A DNA stretch of 64,000 nt from Semisulcospira habei (taxonomy: Eukaryota > Mollusca > Gastropoda > Semisulcospiridae). Below the pieces are notes generated by a model. It had not been told where the DNA came from. It worked only from the letters and a program-made list of their open reading frames with translations, and searched no databases. Position numbers and translations under genes: made by a program. The stretch spans positions 131,500,290-131,564,289 of the forward strand of contig BTPG01000005.1 of assembly GCA_036245525.1 (NCBI GenBank). The letters run 5' to 3'. Below, in pieces: positions 1 through 13,952 of this stretch. Within the stretch, counting starts at the first letter, position 1. Each line of letters opens with the position of its first letter.

Positions 1-378
1 AGGCACAGTGGGGTATTTAACACGCTTATTGCGCCTCGGGGCATGTCTGTCAAGAACACCGAGGAACAACTTATACCAGTGGGGCAGCGCTACATTGGGA
101 TCGTTATAGTTATACACATCGGAAAATGGTGTTTGGGAAAGGTCATGCAAAAAATTATCTTGGTTAATTTTTTTGAATGATCTGTAGAGGATGGTTATAT
201 GCTCCTTATGAGGTTTCTTTGGCAACTTCGCAGATAATGAAAAACAAATAGGAAAATGATCACTGACAGAGAAGCTGGGTACATAGACATTGCTAAGGGC
301 ACTGTCGTTAGTTGTATAAACATGGTCAATTAATGTGGATGAAGTAGCAGTGACCCTGGTGGGTGACTGAACTACTTG
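1..378 (-). pseudogene. LINE endonuclease fragment, CR1/Jockey type, cut by window edge
   Basis: Read on the minus strand from about 378 to 1, one open frame encodes the end of an APE-type endonuclease domain and the linker to the reverse transcriptase. It has the SPTR...STLIDHVYTT and SVSDHFPI motifs, and a basic RVK segment close to the edge. The same motifs occur in the same order in the intact LINE at 1859-4741, so both belong to one family or close subfamilies. The 5' side stops directly at a (GA)n tract, which suggests 5' truncation; the 3' part is outside the window. Confidence 0.75.
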
Positions 379-670
<292 letters not shown>

Positions 671-671
671 T

Positions 672-684
672 GAAAACACACACG

Positions 685-723
<39 letters not shown>

Positions 724-863
724 ACACACACACACACACACGCGCGCACGCACACACACACACACGCACGCACGCACGCACACGCGCCCGGAGAGCGCAT
801 GATGATCTATATCTCTTGCAGATGTTTCAGTGTAGAGCGCGCATGCACGCACAAACGCGCGCG

Positions 864-936
<73 letters not shown>

Positions 937-950
937 GCGCACGCACACAC
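672..950. repeat. (CA)n/(CGCA)n microsatellite block with an embedded half-hairpin
   Basis: CA and CGCA dinucleotides broken at 783-850 by a non-repetitive segment containing gcgcatgatgatctatatct. That segment is one arm of the hairpin core of the composite repeat seen at 5802-5870 and 46881-46947. The tract therefore probably derives from that composite or from the TG-rich LINE 3' UTR. Confidence 0.8.
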
Positions 951-1500
951 ACGGAAGTACGTAAATCAGAGTTAGGTCAGACCCCGCTACGGCTCAAACA
1001 TTGGATTAAAGGCCGGGGACAAACGTGGTATCGTGATGTAGGCCTATGTCCGGGGCCTTCAACCAACGCCCGCGTCAGACGAAGCACAGTCCCGACCCAC
1101 GTCTGGGTAATATGTATTACACACGGTACATGAAATATAACTACATAATAAACACATATATAGAATACTACATATATAGAAGACTACATTCGGTACATTG
1201 AACGCAAAAACTGTAAGCATAAACGTCAAGATTATCTAGACGTTTTACTTCCACCTGACTAACCCAACACACACATACATGCACGCAAGATGCACGCACA
1301 CACATACATACACACACACGCATACACACACACACGCGCGCGCACACATGCACGCACACACCAGCATAAACAAATATGCCAGTAAGATTAATTACACTGT
1401 ATACGGAGTCGCTTGAAGGACTTTCTCTAGCGAGCTCTGCAGTCTCATTGACGATATTTCCGTCAAAAGTGTGGACTATAGTTTTCAATGCTACTGTCTG
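951..1500. other. Intergenic; short CA/CGCA tract, nothing else seen
   Basis: No supported gene. 1268-1362 is CA/CGCA-rich. The rest is low-copy sequence leading into the presumed 5' UTR of the LINE downstream. Confidence 0.5.
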
Positions 1501-1858
1501 TCTGTGTTAATATTAATTAGTTGTACGAATCGCAGCCACACAGACTCTCACTGTTACTTGTGACAATTGCTGAAAACTAATTTTCTCCGAATTTTAATCT
1601 TTTGTTGATTCGGGGTGTGAGACATTGAAGAGTACCTGGGATATTTTAGTCCCCACGGAAGGCCTATTCCCCTGCGTACAGTGATTACGCCTCTAGTCTT
1701 TGTTTATTGTGTTTATTGCACTTAGAATAGTTTAGTTAGTGATTTTATACTTTTTATTTGTATCATTATTATTACTTTCTATTTGGCACGTGTTACGGAT
1801 ACATTCTGTTGATTTTCTTCTTTTTTGTGTTTCTACAAACACATTGACTTTGCGTGAA

Positions 1859-4741
1859 ATGAGTGGCGTAAAACTCAAGACGAAAGATCTCCGCATTGGT
1901 CATCTCAATATTTACCATCTTTGCAATAAGTTGCCTGACATATGTGTTTATCTAAATGGAGCAGACCCGTTTCATATTTTTGGACTGTCTGAAACACGTC
2001 TCAATTCAAATGTATCAGATATATCCATCCAAGTTCCTGGATTTACTGTCATGAGACGTGATCCTACGGCCCATGGACAGACAGGATTAGCTGCTTATGT
2101 TCACTCGTCTATTCAAGATTTTATACGTAGACGACATGATTTAGAAACCAAAGATATTGAGTGTATGTGGCTTGAACTGAAGGCCCCCCAATCTCCATCA
2201 TTTCTTATTGGCCTTCTGTACCGCAACCCTGCTGCGAACTTTGAGTGGTATGATGATTTCCTTAGTATGTGTGATAAAGCTTGTAATCCCAACTCCAATG
2301 TCATCCTCATGGGAGACTTTAACATAGACATGCTAAAGCCTCACCATGCGTGGGACTCTACGTTAACGTTGTTGGGTCTGCAACAGTTAATCACTTCACC
2401 CACACGGATCACACAAACAACATCCACACTCATAGATCATATATACACAACCAAGCCAGAGTCTGTTCATAATGTATCTGTCGGTAACCTTAGTATCAGC
2501 GACCATTTTCCCATCCGCTGTACGTGGTCTACTAAACTCCCTAAAGCAAAGAAAGGATGCCATACGTATATCACCTATCGCTCCTTTAAAAGTTTTAATG
2601 AAAGCGAGTTTCTGTTTGATCTTAACAGCGCACCTTTTGATGAAGTATTTAGTACATCTGACCCTGACAGCGCTCTGTCTGTTTGGTATACCATCTTTCT
2701 TAAGATCTTAAATAAACATGCGCCCCTGCGGAGGAGACGCGTCAAACACGCATCACTCCCGCCGTGGCTTACTCAAGACATCATTCAAGCCATGAGGGTG
2801 AGAGATGATCTGAGACAGCAGAAGTGCTTCACTGAATTTAAGCGTGAGCGCAATCGCGTAAAATCTCTTGTGCGACAGACTAAAAAATCTTTCATTGATC
2901 GCTTGATTAAACAAGACAAAGACATGTCCACGCTCTGGCGCGCTATGGCCGTAGTGACTGGAGGCAAGTGTAATAAATCTCCTTTAATCCCTTCTGATCT
3001 GACTGCAGACATGTTTAACGACCATTTCCTCTCAGTTGCCGAGTCTCTTGTCCCTTCAGAAGCAAGTTCTCAGCCCTACTCTTGCTCAGACAGACTAGTT
3101 GACTTTTGTAGAACGCGAACTGCAGGATCTGATCCTTTCGTGATTCCACCACTGGCAGTGCACGAAGTCGGTAGGGCAATTAGTTCAATGAAGAATAAGA
3201 AATCGTCCGGGCCAGATGAAATCAGCCCCAAAATACTTAAATTAGCTATTCCTTATGTTATTGAAACAATAACCTATATTTATAATTTATGCATTCAAAC
3301 GAATATTTTCCCAAAAGAACTTAAAAAAGCCAAGGTTATACCCCTCCCGAAAACAAGAGATATGACTGATGTTAATAACTATCGCCCCATCTCACTATTG
3401 TCCATCCTTAGTAAACCACTTGAACGGCATATCCATAAACATCTCTTGGAATATTTAGAAAATCATACATTAATCCACCCCCTTCAGTCGGGATTCAGAC
3501 CAAAGCACAGCTGTCACACGGCCCTAGCACGTCTAACTGATGTGTGGCTACGCTCAATAAATCGGGGCGAATTTACCGGCGCTGTATTTATTGACTTACG
3601 AAAAGCCTTTGATCTTGTGGACCATAAACTTCTACTTTCCAAGCTAAATGTGTACTTCGGTAGTTCGTTTGGCAATAAATGCATTTCTTCCTCAATTAAC
3701 TACAGCCAGAAATCTCTTTACCACCATGGCACAACTCCACTTTTTGCCTCATATCTTAGCGACAGACAGCAGCGCGTCATGGTCAATGGATCATACTCCT
3801 CAAGCGGATTAGTAACACGGGGAGTTCCCCAGGGTTCAGTCCTAGGGCCTCTTCTGTTTTGCCTCTTTATAAATGACCTACCGCTACATTTGACTAGCGA
3901 CAAAATTTCATGTGATTTATTCGCTGATGACGCCACAATTCACACCCCGGACAAGAGTATTGATTCTTTAAATGGCCGTTTGCAGCAGGGTTTGAGCGAA
4001 ATTTCCACTTGGTGCGCAAACAATGAAATGATTTTAAATACTTCCAAAACGGAATGCATGACGATAGCAACCCGTCAGAAGCACCAGCTCAAGCCACTTA
4101 CACTCAGCCTGACTATCCATAATGACATCGTTAATCAGGTCACGGAACACCGATTACTTGGTGTAATTGTTGATGACCAGATGAAGTGGCAATCACACAT
4201 AAATGCTGTATGTAAAACTGTTGCTAGAAATGTTTTTATGCTTTCAAAGTTGAAGTACTTTATCGATGTTGATGCCCGCAAGTTATTTTACAATGCGCAT
4301 GTCAAATCCCACATCGATTATGCGTCCACGATATGGGATGGCAGCGGTGACATACACTTAAAGAGGCTTAACTCCCTGCATCGGAGAGCAGCGAAACATA
4401 TCCTGCCTGATTCAGCCCTAACAACTGATGAAAGACTTGAAAAACTGAAAATGCTACCTCTTAGCAAGCATCACCTCTTAAACAAGGGTGTGGTTATGTA
4501 TAAAATCTGGAATGAGATTCACCCAAAATATCTTTGTAAGCTCTTTACCAAGGCACGTTCAGGTTATTCTACTTCAAGACGAAACTTTATTACACCTCGC
4601 CCCAGGATAGATCTATTTAAAACCAGTGTATCTTTCTCAGGCGCATCTTTCTGGAACACACTGCCAACATGTATAACACACGCTAGCTCCCTCTCCTCTT
4701 TCAAGGAATGCCTCCTCAAGTACTTGTCTGCTGATACATAA
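1859..4741 (+). CDS. LINE ORF2: endonuclease-reverse transcriptase, intact
   Basis: A 960-codon frame with no stop or frameshift. The first ATG at 1859 sits just before the endonuclease domain; the frame is open further upstream but only from a GTG. An APE-type endonuclease comes first (HLNIYHL, GLSETRL, GDFNIDML, SDHFPI). It is followed by a basic linker and a reverse transcriptase with GPDEI and the FIDLRKAFD catalytic motif, GVPQGSVLGPLLF and the DLFADDATIH motif with the two catalytic aspartates. The C-terminal region ends with the SFWNTLP-type segment of CR1-like LINEs. No RNase H domain or terminal zinc finger is seen. It would nick target DNA and prime cDNA on it. Intact catalytic residues and lack of decay mark it as the youngest LINE in the window. 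Clade (CR1 versus a neighbouring Jockey-superfamily clade) is inferred from motif style only. Confidence 0.9.
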   Translation: MSGVKLKTKDLRIGHLNIYHLCNKLPDICVYLNGADPFHIFGLSETRLNSNVSDISIQVPGFTVMRRDPTAHGQTGLAAYVHSSIQDFIRRRHDLETKDIECMWLELKAPQSPSFLIGLLYRNPAANFEWYDDFLSMCDKACNPNSNVILMGDFNIDMLKPHHAWDSTLTLLGLQQLITSPTRITQTTSTLIDHIYTTKPESVHNVSVGNLSISDHFPIRCTWSTKLPKAKKGCHTYITYRSFKSFNESEFLFDLNSAPFDEVFSTSDPDSALSVWYTIFLKILNKHAPLRRRRVKHASLPPWLTQDIIQAMRVRDDLRQQKCFTEFKRERNRVKSLVRQTKKSFIDRLIKQDKDMSTLWRAMAVVTGGKCNKSPLIPSDLTADMFNDHFLSVAESLVPSEASSQPYSCSDRLVDFCRTRTAGSDPFVIPPLAVHEVGRAISSMKNKKSSGPDEISPKILKLAIPYVIETITYIYNLCIQTNIFPKELKKAKVIPLPKTRDMTDVNNYRPISLLSILSKPLERHIHKHLLEYLENHTLIHPLQSGFRPKHSCHTALARLTDVWLRSINRGEFTGAVFIDLRKAFDLVDHKLLLSKLNVYFGSSFGNKCISSSINYSQKSLYHHGTTPLFASYLSDRQQRVMVNGSYSSSGLVTRGVPQGSVLGPLLFCLFINDLPLHLTSDKISCDLFADDATIHTPDKSIDSLNGRLQQGLSEISTWCANNEMILNTSKTECMTIATRQKHQLKPLTLSLTIHNDIVNQVTEHRLLGVIVDDQMKWQSHINAVCKTVARNVFMLSKLKYFIDVDARKLFYNAHVKSHIDYASTIWDGSGDIHLKRLNSLHRRAAKHILPDSALTTDERLEKLKMLPLSKHHLLNKGVVMYKIWNEIHPKYLCKLFTKARSGYSTSRRNFITPRPRIDLFKTSVSFSGASFWNTLPTCITHASSLSSFKECLLKYLSADT

Positions 4742-5156
4742 TCTACCACAAGTATTCGTATCAAACATGTGCTTATCGTATAATCAGTGCATGCTGCCGT
4801 ATGGTTTGTCCATACTAATAATAATCGCCTAATTACATAATTCAACTTTCTATTATAATCCAAATAATTTTGCTGTCTGAAGTCAATTTTCACTATGATC
4901 CAAATGATTTGCTTCGTATATAGGTCAAGTTATCATTAGCGCGTGTCTGTGTGTGCGCGCGAGCGTGTATGTGTCAGTGTGCGCGCGTTAACGTGCGCGC
5001 GTTGCGTGTACTTTTTATTTTTCGTTTGTTTTTTGTATGACCGAATGAATGAATGAATTTTGTTTAATGTCTCTTCATGTTTAATGTTTTCTAATTTTTC
5101 TCTGTGTAATTTGGTACTATTAGTATTACAATTATTATCCTGTGTTTGTAGAGTAG

Positions 5157-5205
5157 CAACGGCAAGTATGAAAAATGGCACACGTGCTAATTACTTTATC
5201 CGTTG
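5157..5205 (+). other. Conserved LINE 3'-end stem-loop
   Basis: CAACGG (5157-5162) pairs with CCGTTG (5200-5205), followed directly by the AATAAAG and TTTCA tail. The same stem position recurs at 35112-35168 (+) and 5926-5972 (-), and in covaried form at 611-658 (-). Probably the RNA structure the LINE reverse transcriptase recognises; that role is inference from other LINE families. Confidence 0.6.
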
Positions 5206-5298
5206 AGAAATAAAGTTTCATTTCATTTCATTTCATTTCATTTCATGCACAAAACACACTGTTCCGCACACATGCACGCACACACATACACACGCGCC

Positions 5299-5885
<587 letters not shown>

Positions 5886-5887
5886 AG

Positions 5888-6155
5888 ACAGAACAATGAA
5901 CAATGAACAATGAACTTTTATTTTACAACGGTAAAGGCATTTGGTTACAACCAATTTTCAAACTTTCCGTTGCTACATCTAAACTACAGACTATCCATAC
6001 ACATAATCACAAACACTACCATGGTCTAATACTTAGGCCTAACTCATTTCGAGCACGCACGCACGCACAGTTCACATACACACATACAAACGCACGCACT
6101 CACATTCACACACACACTCAGTCACGGACGCACGCTGGCACGCATGTGCGCGCAT

Positions 6156-6218
<63 letters not shown>

Positions 6219-6236
6219 CACACACACACACACACC
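5888..6236 (-). mobile_element. LINE 3' end, TTGTTCA tail and expanded (TG)n 3' UTR
   Basis: On the minus strand: (TG)n/(CG) 3' UTR from 6236 to about 6040, then a stem CAACGG (5967-5972) / CCGTTG (5926-5931), then AATAAAAG and three TTCATTG-like units ending at about 5891. The tail abuts the hairpin end of composite copy A. No coding part is left. Confidence 0.6.
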
Positions 6237-6480
6237 ATTATACATATCAAAATAATGAAGTAATAACATACTTTAAAAACAACTAAATACAACAGAAAAT
6301 ATAAAGTGAAAAAAGGCGTTACGGTATTACTATTAACATATATACAGAAGAACATTGAATACTTTTAAGTTCTAATAAAAAATATAAATAGAAATATTGA
6401 TTTTTTTTTAAATCAGTATTCACGAACACAATATCCTTTAATCCACACACAGACACACCCTCAAGTGATCGCAAGCATAT

Positions 6481-6561
<81 letters not shown>

Positions 6562-7251
6562 CACAAAAGCCTCAGAGTGGGTTACCTACCATTTTATGTG
6601 AAAATGGGTTCCCATATTTCTATTTATTCTAGGGTTCTGGAGTTGATGCGAATGTTTAGAACTCACCTTGTAACTAAGCTCTACAACTTAAAATAAAATA
6701 GACATTTTCTAGAAACAGAGCCACTGGATGGAGAAAAAATGGGTTTCTACCAATATAGTCGGTGCCTCTCTCACAAAAACTGGCATTACCTTTAAAATGG
6801 GTGTCCACGTCAAATCATTCATTTTAGCATGGACATCTCAAGAAAATTAGGTGTCTGTAATAAGGTAAAGTTCACAGAATATTTGATGCTTCTTTTCCAC
6901 ATTTATATGATTGTTGTCATTCTTTTTTCAACTTAATGTATATTCCTTCTTTTTCCTGCATTAAAAATGTCAAGCACAATGACATAACACACAGTGAACA
7001 AATACCTCACTAAACATACCTCTGGTTGATTTTCTTATGATTGTTTGGGTGGGGTTGTGGGGGTGGGGGGAGGGGGAGGGGGGTGAAGGTTTGGGGGGGG
7101 GGGGGGGTCATCACTTTTGGTTTCATTTTAGAGCTGCTGAATGCTCTCTTATGAATGAAAGATTTTCATTATCCCTGGAATCAGTAGGTTATTTCAGAGG
7201 CGCGCACCGAGTTGCACATCAAACCACTCACAAATACACATTTTGGAGTGC
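6237..7251. other. Intergenic with (CA)n at 6482-6558 and a poly-G tract at 7050-7108
   Basis: No supported gene. A pure CA tract lies at 6482-6558. The G-rich run near 7098 is homopolymeric. Confidence 0.6.
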
Positions 7252-7265
7252 ACCAAATGGATCCA

Positions 7266-7647
7266 TTGACTGATTGATCATTGCTTAACCTACCGACAGC
7301 AACAAGGCTTTCTCAGGACGTGCCTGCACTGCTTGTGGAGAAAAAAACCCAGAATATTGAATGTATGTCGCCAGTCCATCCAATACGTTAAATAAACCTA
7401 CAATATGGGGCCTAAATAAAGCCAAGACCATTTAGCAACACACATCCAATATCAAGAGCTACAGGCAGTGCAGACAGTAGGGAGAGTTTAAAATAGGAAA
7501 ATACAGCTGAATGGACCAAAGGTAGACAGAAACACATGCCCCAGAATAGAGAGGAAAACCCACCCTTTGGGGCTGACCAGGGTGACCCTGGGAACTAAAA
7601 AGTAGTTAACCCCACCCAAGTCCCCCAGGGCAGACCCGGGTGGGGAT
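7266..7647 (-). mobile_element. SINE-like repeat, copy 1, with 14-bp target duplication
   Basis: Minus-strand copy of a ~390-bp repeat also present at 56286-56675 and 58154-58551. It starts with a GC-rich segment (ccccacccgggtctgccctg in the sense orientation) and ends in ATCA/ATTG-type tetranucleotides. It is flanked by accaaatggatcca at 7252-7265 and 7648-7661, a perfect 14-bp duplication. No open frame of note. Clear tRNA A/B boxes were not recognised, so the promoter origin is unknown. Confidence 0.8.
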
Positions 7648-7661
7648 ACCAAATGGATCCA

Positions 7662-8670
7662 GTTGGCCAAGTCCCACATTCCACACTATAGGACAGCTAA
7701 GACTGAGAAGCAATCGCGGCGTTTATAGCGCGGTACAAGGTTTAAAACTAAGAAACTGTTGTTTTTAGAAGCGTGTCGGGCAACAGTTTTTATTAAAACA
7801 GTTTTAAAACCTCTTTAAACTCAACTTTTGTTCATGTTAAAAGTGTTTTCATTTACAGGCGTGTCGTAACTGTTATGCATCTATTCCAACGTAATAGTGC
7901 TGGATATCATAGTTTTCCCACTGTCGCCTTCTCTCTTCGCTCAGCACTCGACTTTCCAGTCCTTCCCTCAAACGGGCAGCATTCACACAAACAATACTTT
8001 CCTATTACACCCTTTGGCAACATTAGGTTTTCTTTCTCTGACCTAGCATTACATCGGAAAATGGTCCATCCAAGCCTGCACTCTTCATACTGCACTAAAC
8101 GACCGACTGCAGCAGACGACGCACCTAACGACACCGACTGTGTGACGTCATTTGCATTCTATCAATTTGTGACAGGACTTGCAGTCGAAACGAAAGCATA
8201 ACACCAACAAACCCCACAAACAAAGCAAAGCAACAGGTTGAACCAAAAGACACAAGACAACAGCAGCCTCACCCAAAGTCTATACGTCCTCTCTCACACT
8301 GCGCACTCATACAATCACGTCACTTCATAGCAACCGGCGCACGAATATATAATATAGGCTAAATGGCTAGCGAATGAATACAAGACATGACCTCCCTCCA
8401 CATCACCCCGGAAGCACAACACAACAACACTTTTTTTTAACAAAACAACCACACCCTCAAATAACAAACCTCATTTTGTAGCAACATAAACAATTTACTC
8501 CCTCAAACAACTAAAATACCCCCCCCCCCCCCTCCCCTCCCCCACCCCTTCCTTTTGTATCTCTCCGTTTCAATTCGGCTCACCGACGCAGTCGACCCAT
8601 ATCAGCTATTAAGTTATTTATAGATGAGAAGGGTGATGTCACATATACACGCCCATGTTACAGTTTTTTT
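7662..8670. other. Intergenic, poly-C tract at 8520-8550
   Basis: A 108-codon open frame at 7875-8201 has no recognisable domain and no second supporting signal, so it is not called. Otherwise AC-rich low-complexity sequence. Confidence 0.5.
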
Positions 8671-8674
8671 GCAT

Positions 8675-8719
<45 letters not shown>

Positions 8720-8948
8720 TGGGGCAAGTTCAAACACTAGCAGAGTGCATTTTAAGCACAAAAGTGCGTGTAAAAACCTTGAAATGGGAAAAACTGATTT
8801 TTTTTATTTTTTACAACTTCTTAAAGCAAGACAATGCAGAAACAACCCTCAGAAAAAATGGGTGTCTGACTTGGGCACCCAGAATTTTACACACACCCAT
8901 TTCCCATAAGGATGGTAAAGACAGTCACCCGTTTGAGGTCTTTTGTGT

Positions 8949-9020
<72 letters not shown>

Positions 9021-9408
9021 GCAATGGGTGAGCACGCACACACACACACACGCACACACACACGCATGTGCAAACATATCCTATTGACGGTAATAAAACA
9101 TAAGAGACGCCCGCATAAAAGGAAGTACAGTGCTACATGCTAACATGGTGAAGCGACCACTAAACGTACAACAGGAGTCAGTGGTAGAAAGAGTTATTAG
9201 TACGAAGATCGCACACATTCAGTGGCTAGCATGTACACATTATACATTCGGGGCATGATAAAGCGGCATGCAAAATTTAATGTACTTGTACACACACACA
9301 CACACACCTCACGCGCACACATAATATATGCACATACCTGCACGCATGCACACTGACTGACTGACTTGCTCACTCACTCGCACCCTCCCCACGCACGCAC
9401 GCACAAAA

Positions 9409-9484
<76 letters not shown>
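8675..9484. repeat. Cluster of (CA)n tracts
   Basis: CA tracts at 8675-8716, 8945-9062, 9288-9306 and 9412-9484 with CGCA and ACTC variants between. The last tract lies in what would be the 3' UTR of the minus-strand LINE relic at 9487-10385, matching the TG-rich 3' UTR of the intact LINE. Confidence 0.85.
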
Positions 9485-10640
<1,156 letters not shown>

Positions 10641-10716
10641 TAAAACATGTGTAAGTAAAAAGACCCATCCCCCCCCCCCCTACCCTCGGAAAAAAATAAA
10701 TAAATAAAAAATAAAT

Positions 10717-10829
<113 letters not shown>

Positions 10830-10905
10830 GAGACTTCGGCGCGCTAGAGAGAATTACGTCATATTTAGAGTATAATGTCATTGTCTGATGGGTGACGGAG
10901 TTGCC

Positions 10906-12437
10906 AATGGACAGCAGTGCTGTCCATTGCTGGGAAAATCCTTGCAAGGCTGCTCCTGAATCGGCTGGTACCTGCCATCGCTGAAGACCAACTCCCAGAG
11001 GGCCAGTGTGGCTTCAGAGCAAACAGGAGCACCACCGATATGGTCTTTGTGCTGAGACAGCTACAGGAGAAGTGCCGCGAGCAGAACAAAGGGCTGTACG
11101 TAACATTTGTCGACCTAACAAAAGCGTTCGACACTGTGAGCAGGCAAGGCATGTGGCAGATCCTGGAGCGACTTGGCTGTCCCCCAAAGTTCCTCAACAT
11201 GATTGTCCAGCTACACGAGGACCAGCAAGGCCAGGTCAGACTCAACAATGACCTCTCAGAACCATTCCCTATTCTCAACGGCGTAAAGCAGGGCTGCGTG
11301 CTGGCACCGACCCTCTTCACCATCTTTTTTAGCATGATGTTGAAGCAGGCCACAGTGGACCTCGATGATGACGATGCAGTGTACATCAGGTATCGTCTCG
11401 ATGGCAGCCTGTTCAACCTCAGACGACTGCAGGCCCACACGAAAACCCTAGACCAACTGATTCGTGAGCTGCTTTTTGCTGATGATGCTGCCCTCGTTGC
11501 ACACACAGAGAGAGCCCTGCAGCGCATCACGTCTTGCTTCGCAGATGCTGCCCAGCTCTTTGGACTCTAGGTCAGTCTGAAAAAGACAGAGGTCCTCCAT
11601 CAGCCGGCACCCAAGACAGTGTATCGCCCTCCTCACATCACCATTGGCGAGTCTGAACTAAAGTCAGTGCACCAGTTTACTTACCTTGGCTGCATTATCA
11701 CGTCGGACGCCAAGCTGGACAAGGAGCTTGACAGCAGGCTGGCAAAAGCGAACAGTGCTTTCGGGCGACTTTTCAAGCGGGTGTGGCACAATCAACAGCT
11801 GAAAACAGGCACCAAGATCAGCGTGTACAGAGCTGTGGTCCTCACCACCCTGCTGTATGGTTCCGAGTCCTGGGCCCTCTACCGCAGCCAAATACGACTC
11901 CTCGAACGCTTCCACCAGCGCTGCCTGCGTACCATCCTGGGCATTCACTGGAGTGACTATGTCACCAACGTCGAGGTCCTTGAACAGGCTGAAACTGTGA
12001 GCATCGAGGCTTTGCTGCTGCGGACACAGCTCCGCTGGGCGGGGCATGTCTCCAGGATGGAGGATCATCGCCTACCAAAGATCACCCTGTTCGGCGAGCT
12101 TGCTACTGGACACCGTGACAGAGGGGCACCAAAGAAGAGATACAAAGACTGTCTCAAGAAGTCACTTAGTGCCTGCCAAATCGACCACCACCAGTGGTCT
12201 TCGCTTGCTGCGGACCGTGACACCTGGCGCTCCACCATTTACAAGGCAGCTGTCTCCTTTGAGGACTCTCGCAGAGCTAGCCTCAAGGACAAGCGGCTCA
12301 GGAGAAAAAACAGAGATGCCGCAGCTCAGAACCCTGGCCAGACCTTCCCCTGCAGCCACTGCGGTCGAACCTGCCTGTCTCGGATTGGCCTCCGCAGCCA
12401 CGAACAAGCCTGCAGACGTCTTGGGCAACTCCTATAA
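10906..12437 (+). pseudogene. LINE reverse transcriptase C-terminal half, one nonsense codon
   Basis: From the truncation point a single frame runs to 12437 with only one stop (TAG at 11568-11570). It contains VDLTKAFDT, NGVKQGCVLAPTLF and LLFADDAAL. Past the stop it continues with YLGCIITSD, ESWALYRSQI and RWAGHVSRMEDHRLPK, and ends in a CCHH zinc finger (CSHCGRTCLSRIGLRSHEQAC split across 12351-12412). The terminal finger and WAGHV segment set it apart from the 1859-4741 LINE. The clade was not resolved; it is of the type common in mollusc and fish genomes. One stop over ~510 codons means recent loss. Confidence 0.85.
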
Positions 12438-12480
12438 AATCTTCGTTCGCGAAGTCAAAGCCAAGGAAGGAAGGAAGGAA
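10906..12480 (+). mobile_element. 5'-truncated LINE with GGAA tail and 12-bp target duplication
   Basis: Flanked by gacggagttgcc at 10894-10905 and 12481-12492. The 3' end is a run of GGAA units (12464-12480). The 5' end lies inside the reverse transcriptase, so this is a truncated integration. It sits inside a composite repeat and is therefore younger than that copy. Confidence 0.85.
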
Positions 12481-12734
12481 GACGGAGTTGCCTCTTACGC
12501 CACCGCCTCTGTCTGACGTTTTCAAGAAGTCAAGGTTTTTTACTGTTTTAATTCTTTTCCGAAACGAATTAATTTTTACTAAAGAAAATGAAAGGATACA
12601 AGGCTGGCTAACCAACTCATCTAATGTCTTTATCCAAACTAGCTATATCCAAAATTTCAAGTAAATATAACAAAACATTACGGACTCTACTCTGGGTCAA
12701 CCGACTTCCTATAAACGGTTGTTTATGTCTTAAA

Positions 12735-12947
12735 CTAAGTTTGTGAGTCTGTGCTCGTGTCTGGGCGTGCGTATGATGTTAGTGTCAAAATGTACTATTT
12801 TATATTTTTGTCTAGTCAGAGATTTAGCTATGTTGTTTGTTTGATTTGTAATTGAGATATTATGTTTTTAACCTCGACTTACGCTCGGCAGGCAAAGACA
12901 AATATCCTTTCATGGACAATAAATTTCTTGAATCTTGAATCTTGAAT
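12735..12947 (+). mobile_element. LINE 3' tail inserted in the composite repeat
   Basis: Flanking sequence on both sides is contiguous in the copy at 47260-47310, which lacks this segment. The segment ends caataaatttcttgaatctt with repeated TTGAATC units, a LINE-like tail. No coding part. Confidence 0.6.
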
Positions 12948-13000
12948 TGAGACATTCAATTACAATATGTTCGGAGTCCCTTCTATGTTAAAAACGTGTA

Positions 13001-13859
13001 GGAGTGGCGGCGCACCTGTCAAAGGAGGAAGAAAATAAGGCCTAATATTATTGCTATACTGTGTCCAAAGCTGTTTTGCTACCTGAAAGTACGTCGCAAC
13101 TGTGAAGCAAAGCGTCACCGTTTGACGCTTGTCTTCGAGTCGACCCACTCGGGACCGGACGCCATCTTGGTTTTGTAAATTTGAGGTGAAAAAACAATGG
13201 GGAAATCATGATACCTACCGATCATGTGATCCCCAGTCTACAATAGTAAAGCGCGTGCAAATGGAAAAGAGCTCATGCATGTGGAATCGAAAGAGCAGAC
13301 GACAATAAAGATAATGCGTTTTCACTATACTTCTGATTGTCTGTTGTGTACCATTGTACGTGTGTGTATGTGTGTGTAATGGCCTCTTGTGTCTAATGTG
13401 GCAGTAGCTCGTAGACCAAGCGCATACAGCGCTTGGAGTGCCTGTCATGTTAAAAACGTGTAAGATTCGTGGCGCGGCGCTAAACGACAGAAACATTTAA
13501 AAAGAAAGGAAGGAACCAAAGAGGCAACTACCTGGAGCTCCTATGCCGCCATAAACTCATGTAGAAGGTTTTATTAACCGCACAGGCCACTATCAACTAC
13601 TGTGACGTGAAAGATTTCAGACCTCCCGCTATTTTGTCCGCAAGAAATTGAATAATTTGGGCGGATAAATAGATTCCACGTCATTAGCATTTAATGATGG
13701 TAACAAGAAAACATTTACGTCACTCCACAGCAAGATGACGTCATATTCTGTTCATGTTCTTGACGCCTCATTCTTGCAGTACATATGAAAACACTGTACT
13801 CCTTTACTGGAAGGCTCTTTACGGGAGGAAAAAGAAAAACATACTAAGTAATTCTGCAC

Positions 13860-13863
<4 letters not shown>
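13001..13863. other. Intergenic, no gene seen
   Basis: Contains two related short segments (gttaaaaacgtgtagga at 12988 and gttaaaaacgtgtaagatt at 13449), possibly parts of one dispersed repeat. Nothing else supported. Confidence 0.4.

Positions 13864-13951
<88 letters not shown>
13864..13951. repeat. (TG)n microsatellite
   Basis: Pure TG dinucleotides. Confidence 0.95.

Positions 13952-13952
<1 letters not shown>

Larger units (their letters stand above)
1500..5245 (+). mobile_element. Near-complete CR1/Jockey-superfamily LINE
   Basis: Contains an uninterrupted EN-RT reading frame (1859-4741), an AT-rich and TG/CG-rich 3' UTR, a CAACGG/CCGTTG stem at 5157-5162/5200-5205, AATAAAG and five TTTCA units ending near 5245. 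The 5' boundary is not defined; 1500 is a guess for the start of the 5' UTR. No upstream ORF1 was recognised, so it is either 5'-truncated before ORF2 or of a single-ORF type. Confidence 0.75.

Noticed and set aside
7875..8201. 108-codon open frame
   Set aside because: No motif, no neighbour, biased composition; a chance frame is likely.
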